Below are positions 35,526 through 44,859 of a DNA stretch of 64,000 nucleotides, piece after piece. Each line of letters begins with the position of its first letter. Position 1 is the first letter of the stretch. This DNA is from Dendrophyllia cribrosa (lineage: Eukaryota; Cnidaria; Anthozoa; Scleractinia; Dendrophylliidae). The translations under genes and the position numbers were made by a program. The notes beneath the pieces were generated by a model. It had not been told where the DNA came from, searched no databases, and saw nothing but the letters and a program-made list of their open reading frames with translations. Location: positions 3,270,283 through 3,334,282 of the forward strand of contig JAJLRJ010000002.1 in NCBI GenBank assembly GCA_024195265.1. The letters are read 5' to 3'.

Positions 35526-35929
35526 GGTTTGTTTCTTGTAAGTAAGCTTGATTTTAGAGTTGACAAGCTTTGTTAGAAACTTATGAGCTCTGTGTTAATT
35601 TACAGGTGTCTAAGTACGTCTATTGTTTGCCAGATTAATTCAATGACACCGAGGTATGGAATGTTACCCAATTTGACTGGCTGGATATTTGCATTTCATC
35701 ATTAATTCTCGGCATTCTTGGAATTATTTTTCGTGCACGATTGGGAAGAAGACCCCATATTTTATAATTTGAACTTTCAACAGCAGTGTTAGTCCGGCTA
35801 GTTCCGCTGCGACGCTTTTGTTCAGGATCCAGTTTAGTTTCTTACAGGAATCGCTCCGCGGAAGTGTCGCAAAAGTCTTTTAGTTAAGGTAGCTTGCTGT
35901 GGACAAGTTTTCCACTGGAGCTTTTGAAG

Positions 35930-36160
35930 CTAATTTAACTGGTTAGAGAGTGTGTTCGCACACTGATAATCAGAATGTTGTTAAATTGTCAGAGCCGGCG
36001 GTGTGGTTTGGGATCTACAGGAGATTGCCTTGAGCATTTTTCTTTCGCTTCGGAGCGTCATATGCAGTCGGACCTTAATTGGCTTCATCGAGTCCAGAAT
36101 TCTCAGGCAAATTATTTCAATACGATTTATTGATTTCGACGATTATTCTCCAATGGGGCG
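35930..36160 (+). pseudogene. RNase H remnant of DIRS-order element
   Basis: THTDNQNVV-like sequence (TDNQNVV, with the RNase H aspartate) at about 35963 and IDFDDYSPM at about 36129, in different frames. Both are landmarks of the RNase H domain following DIRS-type RT. Confidence 0.7.
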
Positions 36161-36329
36161 ATGTTCTATTTGCCAATCTTAATTAGCTAAGGGTTTTTTA
36201 TTTAGGTATCGGCTTATGCTTTATTAAGGGATTTATATTATTTAGTTTGTTTTGTATCCCCTGTCGATCTGTCTCTCTAGATCCCCTAGATGGTGACAAG
36301 TACTTGATTGCATTTTTTGTATGCCAACG

Positions 36330-37730
36330 AAGTCAACGCCCTCCGGTGGAAGCATGATTTGTTGTTAACACTCCCCGGTGGTGTGACAAGTACTTTGCCT
36401 CCGGTATTTGTATCCTGACGAACGCCTCCCAGACCTTCCAGCTAATAAGGTCATCATCTGGGAATCGAAGCATGGTAAGAGAGATCTTGGAAGACCAGCA
36501 AAGACAATGGTAAAGATGATGATTGAACATGCTGTACTTTGGCCTGTCTTATGACAGACCGTGATGCAGAGAGTGTTAAGTCTCGTTCGGTAGACGGAAC
36601 TGAGAGCTGAGCTGAACGCCCCCCGGTGGCGAGCATGATTTGTTGTTAACACCCCCTGTGTGGTGTGATAAGTTGTTTGACTCCGTTGTTTGTATGCAAC
36701 GAACGCCCCCCGGTGGCGAGCATGATTTGTTGTTAACACCCCCTGTGTGGTGTGACAAGGAGTTTGACTCCGTTGTTTGTATGCTAACGAACGGCCCCGG
36801 TGGCGAGCATGTTTTGTTGTTAACACCCCCTGTGTGGTGTGATAAGTTGTTTGACTCCGTTGTTTGTATGCAACGAACGCCCCCCGGTGGCGAGCATGAT
36901 TTGTTGTTAACACCCCCTGTGTGGTGTGACAAGGAGTTTGACTCCGTTGTTTGTATGCAACGAACGCCCCCCGGTGGCGAGCATGATTTGTTGTTAACAC
37001 CCCCTGTGTGGTGTGACAAGGAGTTTGACTCCGTTGTTTGTATGCAACGAACGCCCCCCGGTGGCGAGCATGATTTGTTGTTAACACCCCCTGTGTGGTG
37101 TGACAAGTTCTTTGACTCCGTTGTTTGTATGCTAACGAACGCCCCCCGTTGGCGAGCATCGAAGTGAAGTTATAAGCCAAAATATTAGTTTGGATTTGTT
37201 GGTTAGTATACGGGCTTAGATGCGGTCGTGTTGATGGAATAGGAATAGATGGAATCGGTAGTGAACGTAATTTGTCGTTCACACCTCCTGGTGATGTGAC
37301 CTGTTTCTCGAGGAGTCCATAATTTGTATGCTAGTGGACACCCTCTTGGTGGAGAGTTTGATTTGCGTGTGTTGTTGACACTCGCCTGGTGATTTGACAT
37401 GTACTTTGAGTCCGTTATTTGTATATTAGTTTAAGCACCCGCGGTAACGAGTTTAATTTGTTGTAAGCACCCCCGGTGGTGTTACATGAGTTTTGCGTCC
37501 ATATTTTGTATGCTAGTTTGAGCACCTAACACCTCCTGGTGATGTGACCTGTTTCTCTAGGAGTCCATAATTTGTATGCCAGTGGACACTTCCTTGGTGG
37601 AGAGTTTGATTTGCGTGTGTTGTTGACGAGTTTGATTTGTTGTAAGCACCCCCGGTGGTGTTACATGAGTTTTGCGTCCCGGTAATTTTGATTTGTTGTT
37701 GGCGAGTTTTATGTCTTATTAGCACTGGTC
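36330..37730. repeat. 87-bp minisatellite, degenerating outward
   Basis: The word CGGTGGCGAG recurs at 36624, 36711, 36798, 36885, 36972 and 37059 with exact 87-bp spacing, and as CGTTGGCGAG at 37147. Each unit contains TTGTTGTTAACACCCCC and TTTGACTCCGTTGTTTGTAT. Diverged units continue on both sides (36340-36420 and 37270-37730). Because 87 is a multiple of three, several frames on both strands stay open. I regard these as by-products of the repeat, not genes. Confidence 0.88.
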
Positions 37731-38419
37731 GATGGTGATATATATTTTGGGCCCTTAAGGGTATATCCTTCGAAGACCCTGAGTTCGTTTTGGAGCTGTT
37801 CCCATCATTCGTTTTACGTAAGGGTCCTCTTGTTTTATGCAGTTGTAGTTTTTACTAATTCTGTCTTTTTCCGTTTCTTTGTCTTTGCTTTTTTGTTTGT
37901 TTTTCTTTATTTGTTCGTTCCAGATGTTCTCAGCTGCGGTGTATGAGCACATTTCGCTGATTTCTGTGACCCGTCCTTAAAGAAGTTGGCGTTCAGGTTG
38001 AAGTCGGCAGTCATTGCTTCCAGAACCACAGGGACCACCTATTCATGCAGAGGGGCTTTTGCTGGAGGCTTTGAATTGAGATATTTTGCTTGACTTGAAG
38101 AATGTGTGTATTCATATACTTACCTTTGTGGTAATTTTCAGTATTGAGGATTAAATGTAGAGACATTAGTTTTCATAGTGGTTACGACACCATTATTATT
38201 GATCAGTTATTTTACTATTACGGATTATTTACAAATAGTTTAAATATAATTATTGTACCGGACAATTCTCTGTTTAGTACCCATTCGTTAATAGTCAGCT
38301 GGACGTCAGCGCCCGATAATGCTGGTGTGACAGTTTGGACTCTAGTTGGTTTTGGAAATGTTGGATATTTAATTTTCTTAATTTCCTATTTCATTCATTT
38401 CCCTTCCTTTGTCTCTAAT

Positions 38420-38500
38420 AAGATACATTCATCAGATGACTGACTGACTTATCCTAAATAAACTATTTGACATTGAATGTCTCGTGTTAGTGGAGTCAGA
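38420..38500 (+). repeat. Split direct repeat B1
   Basis: AAGATACATTCATCAGATG ... GTTAGTGGAGTCAGAAT, nearly identical to B2 at 38949-39029. Includes the poly-A signal AATAAA. Confidence 0.85.
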
Positions 38501-38502
38501 AT

Positions 38503-38687
38503 ATGTAATTTCTGACATCTGAGTGACGTAGGAGCGAACTAGTCAGAAATTATTATTCTGACGGCACGATATAGAGGTTTGCGTGTCGTCATGGGACATC
38601 TCGGGACTATTTAAGGGTTTGGCGGGAGATATTTATCATTCTACGTCGGTCAGTCTTCTCGAACGTTGCCTTTTTTCGTTCAAGTTT
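38503..38687 (+). repeat. Split direct repeat A2
   Basis: Nearly identical to A1 and directly joined to B1, as required for circular-intermediate integration in Ngaro/PAT elements. About 260 bp of unique sequence (38688-38948) separate A2 from B2, which may be a later insertion. Confidence 0.85.
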
Positions 38688-38948
38688 TTATTTATGTTAC
38701 GTTGGGAAATGAAATGTTACACAAGTATCAAGTAATGTTATCAGTTTTAGTACCTTTGCCCCCGAGGTCCAGTGCCACTGCATCGTTATAGGGGGGTATA
38801 CGTTTCCACATTTTTTTGGCCACTTCTAAAGGGTGGTTTTTTAGTGGTTTTTCGTGGCTGGCGTGGCACAATTTTCTGAACTTTTGAAACATAATGTAAG
38901 TGAAATGTAATTTAAAAGGGTCAGGAGAATAGACAGAATATGTTATTA

Positions 38949-39029
38949 AGATACATTCATCAGATGACTGACTGACTCATCCTAAATAAACTATTTCACA
39001 TTGAATGTCTCGTGTTAGTGGAGTCAGAA
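38949..39029 (+). repeat. Split direct repeat B2 (right end)
   Basis: Second copy of the 81-bp B repeat, with AATAAA, ending GGAGTCAGAAT. It marks the right boundary of the DIRS-order element. Confidence 0.82.
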
Positions 39030-39060
39030 TGAACAAGGGCTGCGGTCACATCTGGGCTAC

Positions 39061-39905
39061 TAGAGATTTCTCATAAAAGCACAGAACCTTATGCAAATTA
39101 GTTTCTCATTTTACGAAAATGCAAATAGACTTTCTTTGAAATTAAAACAGGCGTCTTTTGTGCGCACCGTGACATACAATTACAGTGAAAAAGACACCGG
39201 GAATTTTGGAAGCTGCTATTATCGAGGAAGGGTGGATGAAAGAGGGAACCAAAGGGTGGGAGGTAGTTTAAAAAACGGTGCAAAATCTCATTCTAGCAAG
39301 TTCACAAGTACCAGAGTGTTAAAGATTACTACCGGAAGTCAACAATCAGTACAATTGCAAAAAGCGTACAAAAACATGTCAACTCTATTAAGTGTCCGAC
39401 TGCCCCAAGTTCCCGACCAAAAGCAAAGAAGAAAGAGAAAAAAAAATGAAGGACTCGTTGAAGACGACGATGGGTTAGTCGACGCTTAAGACTCGGACTT
39501 GGATGTTGATATACAATACGCAAGACCCCAATGTTCTAGAGAAGAGACGTGACCAAGCACGGGAAGAAAAGAAAACTGACAAAAGCGAAGAAGTGGATGA
39601 CCCCATTCCGTAGGCCGAAAGACCAAAATCTAGCCGTTCAGACCTTCAAAAGGAAGCTCTGACTTCTCACACAAGTATGTGTGAGAGGGCAATGAGTACT
39701 CTTGAAAGGATGGAAAATCTTTTCGAAAAAATTGAAAAGACTGTTTAAATGACATGCATATGTGTAAGCTGTGAAAGAGAATTTAAAAAAATAACGGCAC
39801 AAAACGCTTTGTCCACTCATTTAACACAATTATTGGGTTTATTTGCATTTGTGTAAAACAATGAACTAATTTGCATAAGGTTCTGCGCTTTTATGAGAAA
39901 TCTCT
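39061..39905. mobile_element. 845-bp TIR element with ORF relic
   Basis: Long inverted ends of about 45 bp: TAGAGATTTCTCATAAAAGC then CCTTATGCAAATTAG, with the complement at the right. Inside, a 132-codon frame (39091-39489) ends in a basic KQRRKRKKN stretch. A separate later frame reads ERAMSTLERMENLFEKIEK. Basic/coiled-coil pieces like these occur in Myb-like proteins of Harbinger elements, but I could not identify the family. Confidence 0.65.
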
Positions 39906-39907
39906 AA

Positions 39908-40089
39908 AGGCTGGTTTTCACTAGCGCATGAGCATAAGCACAAGCCAACATACGCATACTCAGTAACGTGTTGATCATTAGTGCCTATTGTTCTGTTTTG
40001 TTCAAACAATTGGAACTAATGATCAACATGTTACTGAGTCTGCGTATGTTGGCTTGTGGTTATGCTAATGCGCTAGTGAAAACCAGCCT
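39908..40089. mobile_element. PIF/Harbinger-like foldback MITE
   Basis: AGGCTGGTTTTCACTAGCGC (left) and the complement (right), bordered by TAA (39905-39907 and 40090-40092). Arms extend about 80 bp, through GCCAACATACGCA. It was inserted at the very end of the 39061-39905 element. Confidence 0.87.
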
Positions 40090-40217
40090 TAATAGGGAGC
40101 TTATGCAACCACGACGGCGACGGCAGAGAGAACGGCACAAAACAATAGGTTTAATGAGCGAAAACAATGCTTATGCACGTGTTGCACGTGCGTTTTACAT
40201 TTTGGTACATTTCTTTG

Positions 40218-40395
40218 CCTTCCCTGCAAAACAATGACGTCAAATGATCAAATTATAGGTTTCGTGGAGAACGTGAACACATGACGGTTCATTTTCCTTT
40301 CTCTATTTGAACTTAAAGGCTGACCCTACAAATTTAGCTCCTGGAGAACCCGGTCATATTAGACAAATTAAACAAATTGGAACAATTGCAAAGTA
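40218..40395. repeat. Dispersed repeat, inverted partner of 26213-26384
   Basis: Shares about 170 bp of sequence with 26213-26384 in reverse orientation. Identity by eye is high, with a few small indels. No ORF. Confidence 0.8.
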
Positions 40396-40399
40396 GTTT

Positions 40400-41163
40400 A
40401 AAATAGAGGGTAAAATTGGAAAAATTTCCGAGCAGGCATGAACCCGGACCCCCCTTTCAGAAATCCCTGAATCCGCCTGTGTTTTAGCTCCTTGTTTTAT
40501 ATATAGTTCTGTTTCTGAGAAGTGTTTCTTGGAGCTTGAAGAACCTCCGTTGTTTCATCATGGCGTTATTGCATCCCGACATGGCTTGAACAGATATGGT
40601 GATCTGTATTGAAAATCTCACGGACGCTAGTGAAATCTTACGTTTTTCTTAAGCAAGACTTGAGTTTCGGTTCTTAGGTGAACCTCATCAGTTGCTCCCA
40701 TAAGTAACTGTCTCGCGGAATAATATGAAATTATTCCGTTGTACATGAAATGTTTGCCGCTTTTGTACTCTTGGGAAGGATCGAATGTTCCGTTTTCTCA
40801 CTGGCTCGTTTAATTGAACCAATAGCATTGGTGTAGTTTCGATTCGACGTTAAGTTGTGTTTCTTTCTTAGGCTTTATTCTTAATTTCATAGCATGTATG
40901 ATATTTTCTGACACAAAGAACAGTTCTTTTAGCGTTGTAGAGAGGAGGTCTCGTGTATGTCTCAATGAATTCAAGATACACTGCATATTTTTTCTACAAC
41001 AGGCGTGTAATTCTGGTGTCAAGTTGTGTTTGCTTCATGCGTTCCATAATAGGATATAGTCTTGTGCAACGTAGCGGACTATTCCTAATATATATTTTTC
41101 AAATATACGTAATGGTCAAAAACGGTTTTTAAGTATTACACCGTTTTTTTAATTAGTAAATGA
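40400..41163. other. No gene recognised
   Basis: No exon, repeat pair or motif stood out. The longest open frame is 70 codons (minus strand, 40810-41022) with no recognisable domain. Confidence 0.4.
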
Positions 41164-41282
41164 AAAACAAAGCAATATTTGTCTGAAAAAAAAATTCGTG
41201 CAGAGGGTTTCACCTGCAAAAAAAAAATCCTGCACAAGCAATGGGCGAAAAAAAAAAAATTCGTGCAAGCTGAAAATCCACC

Positions 41283-41313
<31 letters not shown>
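41164..41313. repeat. Poly-A blocks and long poly-C tract
   Basis: Three A-rich blocks separated by TTCGTGCA / CCTGCAC words, then a C homopolymer of about 31 at 41283-41313. The repeated (A)nTTCGTGCA unit suggests a degenerate repeat. The exact C count is likely uncertain in any assembly. Confidence 0.75.
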
Positions 41314-41315
<2 letters not shown>

Positions 41316-41431
41316 GCTAAGTTGTCACCATTTTGACATCCGCACGTATGATATCAAGAAACGAAGAAAAGCGCCCTACCTAAGCCGAATTGAAGAACTT
41401 TTGAAAAAATGTAGCTGTCAACAATTGTAAT

Positions 41432-41569
41432 CAGTGGCGCATCCAGATTCCATCGTAAAGGGCAGTGGAGGGGTGTAGTGAATTGGGTGAGACGTAGGGA
41501 AAATGTTAGAGACTGAAAAGTTGCAAAATAACCGTACTTAAGCGGGGCCCTCCCCTAGATCCGCCAGTG
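41432..41569. mobile_element. Short hAT-like MITE
   Basis: CAGTGGCGCATCCAG (left) and CTAGATCCGCCAGTG (right) are inverted hAT-type ends around 138 bp. Flanking 8-mers match only partly. Confidence 0.65.
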
Positions 41570-41699
41570 ATAATAAACTTATTCGTTTTGGGTCAGAGCT
41601 TAACAACCGCTACATCTTGCAAAAACTTGGGCGTCAGTAGAATTTAAGACACAACTTTCAAATCTTTTTCACTACTATCATTAGCTTAAGGACGGCGCC

Positions 41700-43788
41700 T
41701 CCTAATACCAAGGTATTTTTTCCGGTTTTTGACTATGTGGGAAAAGTGGATCTTACCAGGGGCTGTTGGAATCCAAAAAGAAAAGTGGGGGGTACCGTGC
41801 ATTTTTCAGAGATAATTGAGCTTTTCGAAAAAAAGAAAAGTAGATTTTTTTTCGCGGATTTCCTTAGAATTCGCCTTTACATACACAAAACACATAACGA
41901 ATGGTAACATAACAACTACTGTTTATGTGTTTTTTAGTACAAAATTATCGCAACGGGAGCCATCATGGGCCCTGAAAGCTTTCCCACGTTCGCCAAAACT
42001 ACGGTCTTAATAACGTTTGCCCACAACCAAAAATTAATTGTGTGCTTAAAAGGCTTACCACTTTCATTTTGTAACATAAAAGGTAGGGGTCACCGTGCGT
42101 TTTTTCAAGTTATATAAGTTTTTTTCAACTTTTACGGAATGGCTTTCGGGGTCCGCGACATTTTTTTCTATGCCCTCCCTTGTAAGTTAAATATTGTGCG
42201 TGTCTTTTTTCGGTGGCATGCTGGGATTTCCACTCGACGGCTTACCGTTCAAAACTTTTACTTTCAGGTACAATAAAAAGACATTCAAGCATTGTAGAAT
42301 TCAAAGTTAATTCTATTTGTAGCTGTAAGTTGCTCTTTTGAGAAACATTTTTCGGGGATTTCAAGGTCAAGCAGCACAGTAAAGGAGTAAAAACGCAAAA
42401 TCGGTTCACTTCCATTGATCTACAGTGGATCTACGGATTTATTATGTTCCTTCGGACACAAGAACTTTACATTGTGTGCATCTTCTTCCGATCCATTACC
42501 AACTTGAAAATATCAGTGCTATATCGAGGTGACTGGTCGGCTGCCGAAAAACTCTTGATTAGCAGGTTAGTCTTTTAACGGTTATTTGGAGTCAAAATGT
42601 AAGAAATATTTGTCGAAAAGTGCTTGAGTTTTGTAATTTTATTTGGCCGCGTGTTTATTTTCTTGTGAAGCTCCTGTAATTTTCATGGATTCTCTGATAA
42701 CTTTGGGAAAAATTAGTCGGTACACTTTAATTAAAAAAAAAACGTGAAATAATAAAACACTTTTTTTGGCGAAGTCTACGGCTTTATTTGATTTAAAAAG
42801 ATAAGATTTCTTTTCAGTTTATCACGTTTTTCACCTATCAAAATTTGTTCTAATGCAAAGAAGTTGATAACTGACACGATGCGACTTCGAAAAACATCAC
42901 TTGCCTATAAAAGAGAATAAAGGAAATCAAATGTACCTAAATGCACGAATGTGTTTACGAAAGATTACACTAAACACCATGCTTGCCAGCAAACGAGGGA
43001 GGGAAGACTTTAGTCGGATGCTTCCCGGCTTTGGAGCGGCCAGTTTTCTTTAGTTGCTGGCTTCAGCCTTGTTTTTATATCTTCATCAATTGTCAAAAAC
43101 GGTCTTTTTGAAAACGCTTTGCTTATCTCAATTCTCCTTTTCGACGTTTGTTTGATTTCAGTTGTTTTCTGCTTTTGTTATATACTTTTTTAATTCGCAA
43201 AAATGGCCACTGGCAAAAGATTTTTGCAGATATTAAACAAAAATTTCAAACAACGCGAGTTTGGCTGCCAAAACATAAACTTGTGCTAATTGGAAATAAC
43301 ATGCCAGCCTTTCCTTGGATTTTATGCCTTGAGGATGCTTGTTTTATATATATATATATATAAAAAAACACAAGTCTGGTTTGACTTGAAGTTTAGTTGA
43401 ATAGAATTTTTGAATGGAGAAAAGGAGCCAATGTAAACAATCTTCGTAAAGAAAGGCAAAACGTACGCGTTCTGCTAATCGAGGCGACATCGCCAATTAG
43501 CTCAAAATAGTTTCATTACCGAGACTCTGTTGTTTGCAAAATAGATAAAGAATTTAGCACTTTTAAGCTGCAGAAGGTCTATAAACACATTTTCATAGAT
43601 TTTTGAAAACTCTCTCTATCTTGTAAGTTTAGAAACTGAGCCAGGGAGTTGACAGTTTGACATGAAAAGTGGGCGGAACTTAGCCTTTACCTCGCGCGTT
43701 CGCGTTTAAAAAATAACCAGTGTCTCGCCCGGCTATCGCGCAATGCATGCGCAGAACGTATGCGCAATAACAATAGGAGGCGCCGTCC
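41700..43788. mobile_element. 2.1-kb TTAA-flanked non-autonomous element
   Basis: Perfect 15-bp inverted ends GGACGGCGCCTCCTA / TAGGAGGCGCCGTCC, bordered by TTAA (41696-41699 and 43789-43792). The interior contains two GGG-TACCGTGC / GGGTCACCGTGC motifs (41791 and 42085) related to those in the 14814 and 18162 elements. No transposase frame was recognised. Confidence 0.82.
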
Positions 43789-44030
43789 TTAATTTAAATG
43801 AGTGGGGCCGTTACTCATCACTGCAAGGCTGCGTAGCAGGCCGGTATAGGGAAGGGGCTGTTCTAAAGATCCCCTTTTGTATATTTTGCGGTCACTGGTG
43901 GGCACAGTAAGCAATGAGCAATTTATTCAAGTTTAAAGGGACACTGTCACGAGGACGCATGCGCGAGTTTTTCGAATCGAAACTTGAAAAGTTCAGCCTG
44001 AATTTTTCAAGTTGAACCGTCAATTTCAAA

Positions 44031-44260
44031 ATGGCGTCGACTAGTGGCGGCGGTGGAGGGAAAAGAACCAATTCGGGACGGAAGAGGAAGTTCGAGGATC
44101 AAGCAGAATATAAGATAGCGTGGTCTAGAAACCACAAACGAATATATTTGGAAAATCGGATATTTAGGTCGTGGCTTCAGGCTAAATTCGATGCCGGGTA
44201 TGAAGCTTCCAGTGACAGCGACTTCGTCGCCCATTTGTTGTCGTTGGAATATCGTCGAAG
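44031..44260 (+). CDS. Orphan N-terminal exon, possibly transposon-borne
   Basis: ATG with context AAAATGG opens a frame that begins MASTSGGGGGK, then a basic NSGRKRKFED and ends HLLSLEYRR. The segment ends at a good donor (AAG|GTATGC at 44261) in phase 2. The sequence is charged, with no membrane segment, and resembles a nuclear protein N-terminus. No second exon was found before 46000, and it sits within a TTAA-flanked element, so it may be a captured or element-encoded fragment. Function unknown. Confidence 0.4.
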
Positions 44261-44340
44261 GTATGCTATGTTTTCATGACTTTGGCTTCAGTTTGCCCTC
44301 CTCAGGACGAGTGGCTCCTTGACGGAACCAAAAAAATGAT

Positions 44341-44455
44341 GAGCCTACGACGCGAGGTATTCCCAGGCGGTCACCCATCCAAGTACTAGCCTCGCCCGAC
44401 AGGGCTTAACTTCGGTGATCGGACGAGAACCGGCGCATGTCAACCCGTGACCCCT
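44341..44455 (-). rRNA. 5S rRNA-like sequence, probable pseudogene
   Basis: On the minus strand the internal control region is intact: GAAGTTAAGC (A-box region) and GGATGGGTGACCGCCTGGGA then ATACC (C-box region), ending CGTCGTAGGCTC. A TTTTTTT run just downstream (plus-strand A-run near 44330-44336) could end Pol III transcription. The first 25 bases (AGGGGTCACGGGTTGACATG...) do not match 5S and cannot pair with the 3' end to make helix I. They coincide with the right end of a TTAA element. It is therefore a 5S fusion or 5S-derived SINE head rather than a working gene. Confidence 0.7.
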
Positions 44456-44693
44456 TTAATAGCGAGAACATCACAATAATAAGACAACGGGGAATTGAAG
44501 GGGACGTGTGAATTTAAATTTCATTTCTGTTTGCGTATTTACATTGAAATCTGTGCAAAAACTGTCTCAGTGAGTGAGCTTTTAGCTGGCAGCGATGTTT
44601 CAATGTTCTTCCGGCATTTCTTTCTCGCACTTGCCTCCTCAGGCCACCGTTAGAGTTGCAATTCTAATGACAATTAGAATGGATATATGTATT

Positions 44694-44845
44694 GAGCGTT
44701 TTCACTTGACGTCATAGCCGCCATATTGGTGTTCCCGTACAAAAGAATTTTAATTAACTTCTTTTGTTAGGAACACCAACATGGCTGCCATGGCCTTTGT
44801 CATTTGAGTCCCACGGGACTGAAGGTCACGTGAGTGAAAACGCTC
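44694..44845. mobile_element. MITE, GAGCGTTTTCACT family, copy 2
   Basis: GAGCGTTTTCACTTGACGTC (left) and CACGTGAGTGAAAACGCTC (right) are inverted ends. Inner CCGCCATATTGGTGTTCC pairs with GGAACACCAACATGGC. It belongs to the same family as 12473-12651. Confidence 0.82.
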
Positions 44846-44859
44846 TATAGAGTGTTTCT

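Larger units (their letters stand above)
33468..39029 (+). mobile_element. DIRS-order (Ngaro/PAT-like) retrotransposon
   Basis: About 5.5 kb. The termini form split direct repeats: A1 33468-33650, B1 38420-38500, A2 38503-38687, B2 38949-39029, in the order A1-body-B1-A2-B2 that is diagnostic for Ngaro and PAT tyrosine-recombinase retrotransposons. The body has an RT remnant (IRDGYQIPF near 34522, FDLKSGFHHVDIF near 34837). It also has an RNase H remnant (TDNQNVV near 35963, IDFDDYSPM near 36129). These are marks of the DIRS order. Frames are broken by stops, a LINE tail is inserted at 35045-35290, and an 87-bp minisatellite occupies the place expected for the recombinase ORF. No recombinase was recognised. 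The A copies differ at only about two positions. Confidence 0.82.
43937..44455. mobile_element. TTAA element joining an exon and 5S-like DNA
   Basis: Left end AGGGACACTGTCACGAGG...GCATGCGC; right end, read in reverse, AGGGGTCACGGGTTGACATGCGC. TTAA borders both (43933-43936 and 44456-44459). The left end resembles the complement of the right end of the MITE at 17245-17470. Between them are a short coding exon on the plus strand and a 5S rRNA-like sequence on the minus strand that runs straight into the right end. The inverted ends match imperfectly, so the boundary call is moderate. Confidence 0.5.

Noticed and set aside
36600..37150. CRISPR array
   Set aside because: Regular 87-bp periodicity, but the unit is repeated throughout without variable spacers, and the genome is eukaryotic.
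36365..37282. Long open frames (up to 305 codons) through the 87-bp repeat, both strands
   Set aside because: Open because the unit is a multiple of three and lacks stops in several frames at once. No splice or start context, no known domain, and it lies inside a decayed retroelement.
41179..41430. Proline-rich protein (83 codons)
   Set aside because: The proline run is only the poly-C homopolymer, and the rest is A-rich repeat.
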